A stretch of 64,000 nucleotides of DNA from Apteryx mantelli. Its lineage: Eukaryota; Chordata; Aves; Apterygiformes; Apterygidae. Made by a program: the position numbers and the translations under genes. Positions 48,224 through 59,290 of this stretch are shown here, in pieces; the stretch's first letter is position 1, and every line of letters starts with the position of its first letter. The notes beneath the pieces are model-generated. The model saw only the letters and a program-made list of their open reading frames with translations. It was not told the DNA's origin and made no database searches. Location: NCBI RefSeq assembly GCF_036417845.1, contig NC_089981.1, forward strand, positions 76,797,268 through 76,861,267. The letters are read 5' to 3'.

Positions 48224-51200
48224 GTTAGTTATGGGACCCTTTCTGGAAACTCAGAACTTTAGGATTAAAACAGACACAACCTGGCAAAAAATCTATGCTG
48301 TTCTTTATCAGCATGGAACAAATGGGCTGTTGCTGTCCTTGTTGTTCCTTTCACCCTCTGTCACACGTGTTGGCCAAAAGCATTTCTAGGAAACATAATT
48401 TTAAATTCAGGGAAACTTTTCCTCTCTATCTAATTAGTCTGGCTTTGTCCTCAACTCTTGGTTTATGACTATTGGCTGTTGTTCCTCTTGCTACATTTTC
48501 ATGTTGGTCAGTTTGGAGGAGGGATGTTCTGCCCATTCAGTATGGTTCATTGTGTGCGCTAGTCGTCCTCAGACCTGGTGTCTAATTTGCTGGTCCTTTT
48601 CAAAGGTTTCCTGTCATAAAATTTTGTCCTTTAAGAGTGGAGATATAATTTGCTTTTCAGCTTTTGAGGTCTGCTCATTGAGAGAAATGTGCTAATGTGG
48701 AAGGACACTGAAGAGCTGTATTGATTCTCATTAGTGATAAGAAATTTCTGTGTCAAGGCTTTAGACAAAATCTCTGATGGTCAAAATGGCTCTTTTATCC
48801 TAAAGCCAGCTCTAACTTGGAATCTTAACGAACATCCTGCTCTGCTTTTCTACTCCAAAATTAGAGAATGAATACTCTCCACATGCATGAATACATTTAT
48901 GAGGCCAATAAGAGGCTAATCTCCAGATAACCTGACAATTAGAAAGCAATGTTGTATACCTCTGCAGTAGTCTCAAGGTTTAGAAGAAGTCATAGGAGTC
49001 ACTCTCAGAGGTGAGAAGGTCAAGTATGTCCTGGACGAAAATTTGTTTTAAATTCCCTTCTGTAATCTGCTGTGGTAGGGAAAGCTCTTGGCTTGCTACA
49101 GAATCTAGCTCCAGTAAATGGCTTAAGGTGAACAGCAAAACTACAGCTCAGTTCCTTCTCAATTTACCTGCTATTGCTGTAGGGAAAATATAACTTAATG
49201 GAGGTATTTTTAAACGTATTAGAGTATAATTTAATACAGATAGGTAGGAGAATAAAAACAGTCATTGTAGGCAATACAAGACCAGTACTATTTAAACCTC
49301 TTCGTGGTCTGTGCTAACTGCTTATGGTAATAAAACTAGGCACTTTTTGAAGGTATGGGAACATTTCCTGCCAGTCTGGCATGATTTCGAAGTCCATATT
49401 TTCCAGCAGATTAAATATAGGAGATTGATTCTAAGTAATGTCCTAATTGCCACATGATAGCTAACAAAAATGCAACTTAAGAGCTGGCATGAGGTGCTGT
49501 GTCAGATTTTAGGTCATCTTGTGTGGAAATCCAGGCATTCACAAATAATTTAGCCCATCCAGTCACTGAAAAAAAAATTTTAAATAGGTTTTCAGTGCCA
49601 GCAAGAAGACCATTGTTATCAACAAATCTGATTCATCTAACTCATGCCATAAACATTTCATCCAGTGTTTCCTGTGGTTGAAGTATCCTTATCATTTCTA
49701 TTGGTAAGTAACTGCCTGAGGATCCTTGTCACATACAAAGTTGGCTAATATTTCATGAGAAGATTGTTACCTAGAGAACTCGCAATCAGTGTATGCCCTC
49801 TGCATGTCCTGGTGCAGTAAGAACCACTCTAGGCATGTCTCACTGTTTTGAGTAGCTGAAAGTCATTAACTGAGCAGCCCATCTGCTTCTTGGGTTTCAT
49901 GTTTTGTGAAAGCTTTGAGCTCTGGTGGGCTGCTCTGAATGGCCAGGCCAGTCTATCCAGTCTTGGGAAAGCCTCAATACAAGTTGGTCAACATCAGCCT
50001 CAGTCAGAAGAAAGGCTGTCTTTGAATGGGGATGAGTGACCCAGAATGAGGTCATTGACGTGAGGGTGACTGGATTGCAGAAGCGGAAATGAAAAATGAA
50101 AGTCAAATGGTGAGTTGTTTAAATGGTACAACATGTTAATTGTCGCTATTTGTCACCGTCAAGTGACCATGGACCTGTTAGAAGTCCACAATTGAAAACC
50201 TTAATGTATTCTTTAGTGGAACAAAAGCTACTGAATTATGCAGCAGACTAAAATGTTCCTACTACAGGTGACTCAGCTTTGCTATGCATTATTTAGAGAA
50301 CTCTATGATATCAGTCTGCTGCTGTGTAACTGCAATCTATACTGCCCTTTTTTGTTGGAGTTGTTTTACAGATCTGTAATTCTAACCACAATCATTGGAA
50401 ACAGTCCTACTAATGCACTTTTGCAGTACACATTCATCTTCATCTAAGTTTGTGGCTGTCTCCAGCAGTATTTTAAATATACAGCAGAACTGATGTTGAC
50501 TCTTCTATTTTTGGATAATGAAAACTGGAATCATATTTGCATTTCTAATCTAAGAAAAGACATTTGAAGAGCATCTAAGCTATATGCTAGTGGATTGCCT
50601 TGACAATCTGAAGCAGCATCAGAACTGGAGGTTAAGATGCTCCAGTGCTCTGTAAATGTGAAGAAAGAGGTGGAAGCAGCACACTACTAGTGTTTAGAGC
50701 AGCTGCCAAAAGAGAGCCCCATACCCTCACTCAGAACATGGTTTTAATATTCACATATTTAAAAAAAAAAAAGAAGTTTGAGTTATGGCTACTCTTCAGG
50801 TTTTAATTTAGAAAATAACTGAGCGGAAACCACGTTTCATATCAGCAACAACTTCTCCAGCTTTGAAAGTTTCATACTTCTTTGTAATTTATTGTAATGT
50901 TGCTCAAATATGGTGGCCTGAACATTGAAAAGTAACATGAAGGGATTCCCTCTCAGGTGCATTTTCCATTATTCATGTGCTTCTAAGAGATTTTCCTCAA
51001 ATTATCACTATAAAAACTTTCTCATGAAGTTAAATATTTCAAAATACAGTAGACAAAACCAGGCTTCAAAATAGAAATGGCTTTCCAGACTTAACACTGG
51101 AGACCATTACACTGTGCTCGTAACATCAATGAGATGCACAATATTTCTTCTAAAAGAGGATTAAAATTCAATAATCTTTTGGGGATGTATAATGGTGTCA

Positions 51201-53189
51201 AAACAGAGATGATGAGAGGACCATTTTATCGTTCCTCTTGTTGTGAGAATGAACAGGAATTTGCAAATAAAAGAGGCAGAGGAAGAAGTAAAATCTCTCC
51301 AGCCTGATTTTTTTTTACAACGCTGATGTTCATTTTCCTCCTCTCCCAAATCTCACTTTTAAAGTCACTTTTCAGTTCCCCCAAAAGTGAGGGAAAAAAT
51401 ATGACTGGGTATTTCTGTAGTGATTGCAGAGGCTGCCACCTCCTGACTACTGAGAAGAACTGCTGGGTAGGGGTCAGAATTAAAAATAGAGTCAGAATAG
51501 AAAATTCTCTCATTTTTCAGCTACTTGGCCACACACAACAGTACACATCAGTGATATTTACTATCGGGATCAAAATATAAGCGAGGTGCTAAATTGCACC
51601 ATAGCATGAACCAGGATTATTGAAGTCACTGGAACTCTGTGCACCTGCACGAGTCAAGGATTGATTGATAAAGATGTGACTATCTTGTTGCCAATCTACT
51701 ATTAGATGGAGGCTGAAAACTCATTCTCTAAATTACTCTATGTATTAACCCTGTGCAGGAGCCTAAAAGGCTCTCTGTTTTGGCCTTTCTAAATATGAAA
51801 GCACAAGGTTTAATAAGTATTGCATATATTCCTGCTCCTTTATGTTGAACACAAAGGAACTTGAGTGATAAAATCTAGAAAATGAATGGCCTGAGAGTGC
51901 AGGGGAGGTACTTAAATCTCCTACCTCCTCAAAATCCTGCTTGGAGCAAGACAAGTAAAATGTATTTTGCCCTTTAGGAAATAATAAGAATAATGTCAAT
52001 TATGAAAGTAATACTAAAAAAAATACAGGTGCTATACGCTGTTATGGCATACACAAGCACTGCAAGAATGATTCAAGGCTCGCTGAAATTAATGGAAATG
52101 TACTGCTGAAATGTGATTGCATTCCCTAGTGTAGCAGTAGTGCCTGGGAGCCTTAGCCATGGACCAGGATCCTATCAGGAACAAAATGTCACGCAAAGAA
52201 CAAAAATGAAGAGAAACCAGCATCAAACGGATAGGCCTCAACCACCTGCACCTACTTGGGCTAAATACTATGTTCCTGTGTAAAGGACAATGGAGCCTGG
52301 TTTTGTTTGTGAGAGAACCCTTTTCATTGTTACATCTGTATCATCCCTTTGGATTCATCCTGAAAACATGACTCTTGCTAAAGACCCACAAACCTCAAGA
52401 CGTCTTCAGCCTGATGGAAAATGTGTTAGGTTTCTAAAATGTCAGCTAATATGTACAATTACTATGAACAATGCTCAAAAAGATGGGGGGGGGGAGAGGA
52501 AGCAGAGATAGAGTTTGAATTTCAGTGGCAGATGGGGGCCTCTGCCTCACACGGGAGATGCTGTCACGGAGATGCTGCCGCTTGCCTAAATATGTGGTCA
52601 TGTGGTGGTATTCTGAAGAGGAGAAATTACATCATATTCTCTATTTTAGGCACTGATTCTATATCCTTATCTGCATATAACAATGCTGCATCAAAACAGA
52701 ATACGTTGGTAACTCACAGTATGTCCTCTTAGTCTCACCTGCCATTGCTTTGCTTTTTCCATCCCACCAACACTTTGTGAGCAACCAGCCCAGGGTTACT
52801 TCTGCCTTAGCCAGACTGAGCCTGCAGCCAGCTGGCTTTCATCTGACTCCCTGATTTCTGTGAAATATTGTAGAAACAAGGACCTTTTTTGTCTGGTTTA
52901 GAGTCTGAGTTTAGAAGTTAGAGTTTTTTGGTGTAAGCTCTTAGTAGGCCTTTACTTTCATTTCTGGCACAGAATGCAGCCCCTGAAAGACTATATGATA
53001 AGAAAAGAAAAAGTGATGATCTGCTAAAGAATCAAGACATTTGGATAGCTGTATCCAAGGATAGTAGCCCTGTGGCTATGGAGCACTTCTGAAAATCTGG
53101 CTGTGGGTCTCAGTGAGGACTGTGAGGCATAAACGACTTTTTAAAATCTGGCCCTATGCATGTAGATGCATTGACTACACAGAAACATT

Positions 53190-53900
53190 GAGAAAATGCT
53201 CAGTTCACAAAAGTGTTTGAGGCTAAAGGAGCATTGGACTAGAAAGGACTTTGTGAGTTACTGAGTCCTGCTCCGTGCTATTGCAGGCAGCTGTGTTGTA
53301 AATCCTGAACATAAACTGATCATGCTTCAGCTTAAATGTAGCTAAGCAGTGGCATTGCCCCTAATAAAAGTAGTTCTAGTCCTCTGGGGGTTTGCAACCT
53401 TTTTCTAATATTCAGGCTAAATTTATTAATGGCTAGTGTCTATCCATTTGTTATTGTAGCAGCACTGTCTTTTAGTTTAAATAGCTTTTAGCCTTTGCTG
53501 TTTATACCATGATGAGTTTACAGAAAGCAGTCAGAATCCCTGCAACCTGTATTCTCTTAGGCTAAACAAGCCAGCCTGTTTTATTCTCATTTCAGAAGAT
53601 AAATTCTTCATTTCCTTGATTATTGTAGTGTTGTCACAGACTGAATTAATTCAATCTTCCTTGCATGGGGGTGCCCAGGACTACAAATTGTATTCCAGAT
53701 GGCCTCATGAGGGCCTTGTTCTCTGAAAATGCCTCATGAGGGACATCTCAAATCACATAACTTTTCCAGCTATGATTGGCCAGTGAACCCTGAATTTTCT
53801 TCCTTTTTTAAACTTCAGTGAGTGATCCCTAGTTTGTAACAGATTTTTTTCATTACTCTAAGGGCATAGATTTTTCCCATCTATAGGTATATACATATTT
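53190..53900 (-). mobile_element. Old CR1-type LINE 3' fragment
   Basis: This is a strongly decayed copy. In order on the + strand are GGACTAGAAAGGACTTTGTG followed by TGAGTCCTG, then CTAATATTCAGGCTAAATTT, TAGGCTAAACAAGCCAGCCTG, TATTCCAGATGGCCTCATGAG and the later CATGAGGGAC. These follow the reversed CR1 3' region in the same order as the better copy at 45640, but with far more changes. A local CCTCATGAGGG direct repeat occurs near 53702 and 53732. The borders are approximate. Confidence 0.55.
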
Positions 53901-54159
53901 GTGTTGAAGCACAGGGACCTCACTGCCCAGTCAGTCAAGGGAGTAACACAGCCAGCCACTCCAAGAGACTGATTCATATTCTAACTGATGCTGAAGTGCC
54001 CATCTTTCTCTGTTGACAATAAAAGGAACATGGGAATTTCATGTTCCTAAATTGAGTTACTTGGTTAGATGGGATGAATCTGGCCAAAGGACCTCATCTT
54101 GTATGGTGCACTGCAAAATTTCTGTGACTCAGGGACATCCATTCATGTATACTTTCCAG

Positions 54160-54960
54160 TTCACATCAAGGCTGCAGAATTGCTAGAATGGATGGAGGAC
54201 AAGTGGCTGCAGTTGGACCACTGATGGTAGAATGACCTTAGATTGGCTTTCACTGACCATAACGCTGCATCCTTGGTATCCAGGAATGGAGATGGTACAA
54301 TTGCTCTCTCCCTCAGCATCAGCATGTGTGTGTCCTGCTTCCGCACAGTAATTTTCAATTTCATGTCTTCATTTGTATGAGTTATTCTTTCTCCTTTGGT
54401 CCACATGAGTATCTGTTTCACTTCTTTTTGGGCTGTCCCTAACATCTTCCCCACTCTCCATTTAGATGACTTCTTTTTTACTTGTCATACTGATAACACA
54501 GTCAAAATCCCTTTTTCTGTGTGTTTTAATTCCCCTTGTGAAGTTTAACTCAGCTTCAGTTTTGGCAATTTTCACTTTATTTTCATGCTTGCTGACATAA
54601 AGGTTTCTGCCTTCAGACCTTCCAGAGGTTTTGTTTATTCAAAATATCACCTGTGAGGTGGTTCCTCATTCAATTAGTCCCAGAATTCTCCTTTACAAAT
54701 TTTTACCTAATTTGCAGCGCATAATCCTGTATCTTTGATTTCAAGTTCTTTAAAGCCTTCTCTGCATTTCATGTTCTTGAATTCTTCAGTCCAGATAAAC
54801 AGTCCTCTTAATTCCCCCGAATTCTGTCAGTCCAGTTAAATATTCTGCTTAAATGCTCTGAATTCTGCTGTAAAATCCAAAGTCAAAGCTGCACATACAA
54901 ATCTGACATTGCCCTGAGACTCTAAGCTCTCTCTCAACAGAGCGTTTTTTCAAACATGCA
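54160..54960 (-). other. Stop-poor A-rich segment of unknown origin
   Basis: On the - strand this segment has two adjoining open stretches. One is about 58 codons, ending near 54465 (contains RNLYVSKHENKVKIAKTEAE and CVISMTSKKEVI). The other, in another frame, is more than 97 codons ending at 54161 (contains KEVKQILMWTKGERI and HTNEDMKLKITVRKQD). Composition is Lys/Glu-rich. No domain is recognised. It may be a decayed mobile element or retrocopy, or chance in A-rich DNA. Confidence 0.2.
54779..54870. repeat. Degenerate 40-41-nt tandem repeat, about 2.3 copies
   Basis: Units start with GAATTCT at 54779, 54819 and 54860. The first two share GAATTCT-TCAGTCCAG-TAAA and then a CTTAA segment; the third is partial (GAATTCTGCTG). 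The spacing of 40 and 41 supports an old tandem duplication. Confidence 0.6.
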
Positions 54961-55671
54961 TTTCATTCCTTAATGACAACCATTTGAGAGTTTCTGCGAG
55001 TTAGCACTGAGTTGCGCTTCCTTCCTTACTGTGGCTACTATCCCATTTACAACTGCATGGACCTTCTCCCCACACAGATCTCATGGTACCCTCGTAGCAG
55101 CTGTAACAATTTTCTGTAATTGCACTCCATGCTCTTTGTGGAAGGCATCTTCAGTACTTATTCTGACAAAAATTAGTAACAAATAAGGAAGAAAAGAAAT
55201 TTTTGTTCTGTTACCATTCTAATTGTAACTTTTCCCCTGACTAGTGGACTAGTTTGTTTTGTCTTAACTGGTACCCCACATTTCTATTTGCTACCACATG
55301 GGAGAATTATGGAAGAAAACACTTTTATAATGGAAACTGTTCTTCCAGGCTGTTCATGTCACTATGGGATGAACAATTTTTCAGCTCTTCTTCTGAACTT
55401 ATAAATAAAGCCTAGATAAAATTATATCTCTAGCTCTATGGGGAAGGAAAGAGGTAGAAAACATATTTTCTAATCAGATCTCAGTTATCTAGCTGGTGAC
55501 TTTCAACTAGTTTAAACCAATTACATTGAAATTATCAGATGGGCAACAGCAAAAGAACTTAGAAAATTTGGGGATTCACTCATTTTATTAGGTTTACAGT
55601 GCTATCCGCAAAAAATGAGTATACCAGCTCTATTTTTTCTTACATAAGACCTGATTAAGCCCATTCCTTAG

Positions 55672-55727
55672 GCGTGTAAGTCTCATCTAATAAGCCAAAG
55701 ACTGAGCAGAGGATCTTTAAAACTCAG
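55672..55727 (+). other. Candidate 56-nt internal exon, unidentified
   Basis: It is bounded by CCCATTCCTTAG and by CAG then GTAAAC. Frame 1 is open (ACKSHLISQRLSRGSLKL plus two bases). The two spare bases fit exactly the one base that the terminal exon at 56234 needs, and the start phase fits the end of the 48136 segment. The acceptor is only moderate. It is inference from phase and consensus. Confidence 0.2.
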
Positions 55728-55820
55728 GTAAACATCCAGCTTGTACAGGTAGGTCCTAGGGGAGACTTATGTTTCCTGGTGACATACAACACATGCTGAC
55801 CAAGCACCATGCTCTGGTGC

Positions 55821-55876
55821 TCCCCCCTTTTCTCTCTCTCTCCCCCCCCTTTTCTCTCTCTCTCTCCCTCCTTCCC
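55821..55876. repeat. Polypyrimidine C/T low-complexity tract
   Basis: C runs alternate with CT repeats over about 55 nt, all pyrimidine on +. It lies between candidate exons 55672 and 56234. Confidence 0.85.
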
Positions 55877-56233
55877 ACCGACACTAAAGTTCGCACCTTA
55901 GAGTACCTTCCCCCAGCTAAACTTCAGTGTCATGTTTGATTTCTCTCCCAGTTTATATCCTGGGATATTTGGCTGAAGGTAATTTTAGCTTCTTGAACCA
56001 TGATAAAGCAGGACTGGGATTTCAACTATCCTTATAGAAACTAATTCATAGGTCATAAACATGTTACTGGAAGCAATTGCTTGTCCTTACTTTTGAAAAG
56101 AAAGTGAATTTGGAGATCTTTTCCCTCCTCATAGGAAGAGAAAAATCTGCTACAACACTAATTCCATGTACTTCTTAATTAGGTTGTTTAATTAGGGTGC
56201 TTTTGATCTGTACATTATTGTTCTGTATTGCAG

Positions 56234-56363
56234 TCCAGAGGGACCGATCACTTCTGAGATTCAACTTTCTATGGATAACCAGCAGCACTTGGTTGCAAAG
56301 GAGGATGATCTCTTAAACTACCTGGAAAATTCTCTAAGATCAGCCTCAGAACACGGGGATTAA
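56234..56363 (+). CDS. Unidentified 3'-terminal exon, candidate coding end
   Basis: A clear acceptor (TTGTTCTGTATTGCAG) is followed by one base and a 42-codon frame ending in TAA (56361-56363). The frame reads PEGPITSEIQLSMDNQQ, then KEDDLLNYLENSLRSA, and ends SEHGD. It is acidic, leucine-containing and probably helical in the second half. AATAAA follows 64 nt after the stop, with a GT-rich element after that, so this has every mark of a last exon. It runs + strand, antisense to BEGAIN. I do not recognise the protein. A second frame is open for about 27 codons, so a non-coding transcript is possible. Confidence 0.35.
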
Positions 56364-56426
56364 TCTTGACTCTCTATTCCAGCTCCATTTGAATTCTTTA
56401 ACTGTTTGTTCACTGCAAAAGAAAAT

Positions 56427-56432
56427 AATAAA
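56427..56432 (+). terminator. Polyadenylation signal of the unidentified + exon
   Basis: AATAAA is followed 25-50 nt later by TTCTTTTGTAGGCGTGTGTG, a strong GT-rich downstream element. It lies 64 nt after the candidate stop codon at 56361. Confidence 0.55.
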
Positions 56433-57839
56433 ACTTTACTGCTATTCTGAAGGGCTTTTAGTTCTTTTGTAGGCGTGTGTGCATTTCAGTCACACAGGAG
56501 CTTATATAGAATACAAGCTGGTGATTTAAATATGGTTGTGGGAATAGTGCTGGGAAAGGCTGAACAAATAAAATGGAACTAGTTCATTCATCATTTTAAT
56601 AGCATTTAGCTTGCCTCATAAAGGAAGTGGCAGCTTTTATTGCTCATACAAGGACTTATGCCACTATTAAAGAATGATGCTTCAGCTACTTCTGCTCTGA
56701 ACTGCAGAATGTGACAAACCCCAGTGGACTGAATCTATTTACTACTTAGTACCTAAATGCTAACTAATAAAGCAAAGTGGAAGGGCAGTGTTTGGAAACA
56801 ACAATTGCAATATTTAAAATTTAAAGGTAGGAAGAAGAAAAATACCTTAAATAAAAACATTTTGCTCAGCATATTGAGAAGTTAGGTGTTTCCACGTTCA
56901 CATCTGTTGACTTTTATGGCTTCATGTTGCATTAAAATCCAAAAGCTTAATAGGATCAAGGCCTCATCAAAACATGAACTCCTACTTTAAAAAACTTAGC
57001 TGCTGAGACTCTCTGTCACTGTGGAAAAATCTTGGTGGATACACACTTAACTCTTCCTAAGCCTGTCACTGATTTTCACCCAATCTCTGCATCCAAAGTT
57101 TTCATCAAAAATGTTGCATCACTGAGAAACCCTTTAGGCTCCCCTTGATTCACGATGCATGCTGCAAAAATAAAGGATGAGAGAAAGAACGGTGAAATCC
57201 CCATGTTTGGCCAAAAATGTCATTTCAGAAGTGTTCCCTCCAGAGAACTGCAGTGTAGATAGTTCCTGTACACTTCCACCCTGTGAAATGGGAGCCTTGG
57301 GCCATGATGTATTCTGTAGTCTATTTTTGCACTGAATCACTGCAGTATCTCATGGGAACTGTTGTTCATTCAGGGCAGATGGTGCAGAGAAGTCAGCGAG
57401 ACGAGGACCTAAATGACAAATCCCTGAGACACTTTGGTGCCATTTCTAATGCAGAAAGTTCAGTTTGGTTTGTAGTTACAAATTGAACATCTCTCAATTC
57501 TTTTTTAAGTGAAAAGCTGCCCTTAAAAATCTGATCCTTTCTGAGAAAAAAAAGAATTCAACAATATCATTTTGGAGATCAAATATAAAAGTGGGTAATT
57601 TTCCACTGAAAAAGAGTTAAAACAGTACTTTTCCTCCAGCCCTTCAGAAGGCTTTAGAGGTTTCTCTTTCACCTTTCTGCTAAGCTGTAGTTATCCACTC
57701 CTACAGAGAGCAGCTGCAGGTGTCTGTCTGTCCTGGACTTTCCTAAATCATAGCCAAACTCTCTTCAGACTTTGCTGATACTGTTTACTGGTGTGTTTTC
57801 CACCTGTGAATAGCTGGGGTAGCGCCTACCTGATTTCAG

Positions 57840-58335
57840 AGCCCCCGTGCCGAGAGTCAATGTGCTTTTTGCTCACCCCTTGACATCCTCACTCAGAGAC
57901 TTTCAGCGTCTTCCCTCTCCTGTCTCTATTTCCCATGTGGCGCAAAGTCTCTGTGGGGAGAAGCCCTTCCTGCCGCCCATGCCGGGATGTGTCATGGACA
58001 GAACTATTTTAAACTATATTTTTAACTATATTCCAACAGGGAATTTTCCAATGGCAAATGATTTTTCTGGATGTGAAGATCGTCAAGGTATGGTGGTCGC
58101 TGGGCCCCATGCAGGGAGATTGTGGCGCATCTACTTGCTGTTATGGCTTTTTTCTTTTTTTCTATCCTGCTCCTCTGTGTTTCTAAGGAGTGTCTGCAGT
58201 TTCAGCTGCCATGGCAGAAGACAGAGTCTGTACAGTCCCTCACACAGGAATGATGCATACTTTGCTCTCACAGAGATTGCAGCTTCACGTATAGTTACTG
58301 ATCTAAATTTAAATCTCTTATCTAGTCTAAAATAA
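57840..58335 (+). other. CpG-richer patch with a 162-codon open frame
   Basis: About ten CpGs fall between 57830 and 58135, against very few in the flanks. A + strand frame runs from ATG 57847 to TAA at 58333-58335. It contains CGEKPFLPPMPGCVMD, and a run of Leu/Phe/Ser near residues 95-115 could be a membrane segment. It also contains a 48-nt exon-like piece (58040-58087) between TTCCAACAG and GTATGG. No protein family is recognised and there is no Kozak-type context (CGTGCCGAG precedes the next codons). It could be an alternative promoter or first-exon region, or chance. Confidence 0.2.
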
Positions 58336-58654
58336 TATGATTGTCCTCCTGTATGAAAGCATATAACTACTAGAGGAGGTTCATGTCAGTTATATATTGT
58401 TAGGTTTGCATGAGAGTGAGTATAATTTGGGGTAACAATCTGCTAATGGGTTGAGTAGAAAAGAGAGGGGCAGGAAAAAAACGTGAGGTGGATATAAAAA
58501 TCTTCTCGTAAGGTATCTAACTAGGAAGGAAAGAAAACAAGCCGTCCCTCTCTCAGGTTTATTTTGTTTTCATGGTTTATTCTTCCGGCTTATAGGTTGC
58601 ATCAGCTTACACTTTCCAAGCTAAATAATCAATCAAGACCAATAAAAGGTCTAA

Positions 58655-59290
58655 ATAGCAGAAGAACTATGCTGGGTCGGACCGTCTAGCCCACCATCCT
58701 GTTGGAAGATGCAAGTGCCTAGAGGAGGGCATAAGAACAGAGCAAGCACCTAGTGATAATTTTCCAGGATGTTCTACCAGCACCTGACAATTTGCACCTG
58801 AAGCACTTCCTTACTTAGTGGTGATGCTATACTAAAAGAGCTTATCTTGTATGAATTTGCTTAATCGCTTCCTGAACCCAGGTGTTATTTTAGCATCCAT
58901 AATATCCCGTGGCAGGAAGATCTACAATTTAACTAGGTGCTGTGTGAAGAAGTGCCTCCTTTCTTTTTTTCATTTTGTTTTGAATCTGTCATTTACTACT
59001 GTTATTTGCTACCCTCTGGTTCCACGTTAGCTGGGTGGCTTTTCAGATGTCTTTCCTGTGATCCTCCTCTCTCTACCATTTTGTCTATAGACTGAAGAGT
59101 CCTATCCATGTAGTTGTTCTTTGCATGGAATGTGCTCCATATTTTTCTCATCCTATTGCCCTTCTTTGCATTTTTTTCTATTTCTCCTATATCTTTTCTG
59201 AGACAGAGAAACCTAAACTGCATGCAACAGTTAACTTGTGCATGCTCCACTGACTTATATATGACATAATGATGTTTCCTATTCTGTTCT
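58655..59290 (-). mobile_element. Old CR1-type LINE 3' fragment
   Basis: GAACTATGCTGGGTCGGACC followed by TCTAGCCCACCATCCTG is the hallmark start of a reversed sauropsid CR1-type 3' end. Later come GATGTTCTACCAGCACCTGA, TAGCATCCATAATATCC, GTGGCAGGAAGATCTACAAT, GTGTGAAGAAGTGCCTCC, CCTCTGGTTCCA and CCTATATCTTTTCTGAGAC. The order matches the family. It is diverged, with no intact coding sequence. The 82-codon - strand frame at 59002-59250 falls inside it and is remnant or chance. Confidence 0.6.

Noticed and set aside
59002..59250. 82-codon - strand frame as a gene
   Set aside because: It lies inside the old CR1-type fragment at 58655-59290.
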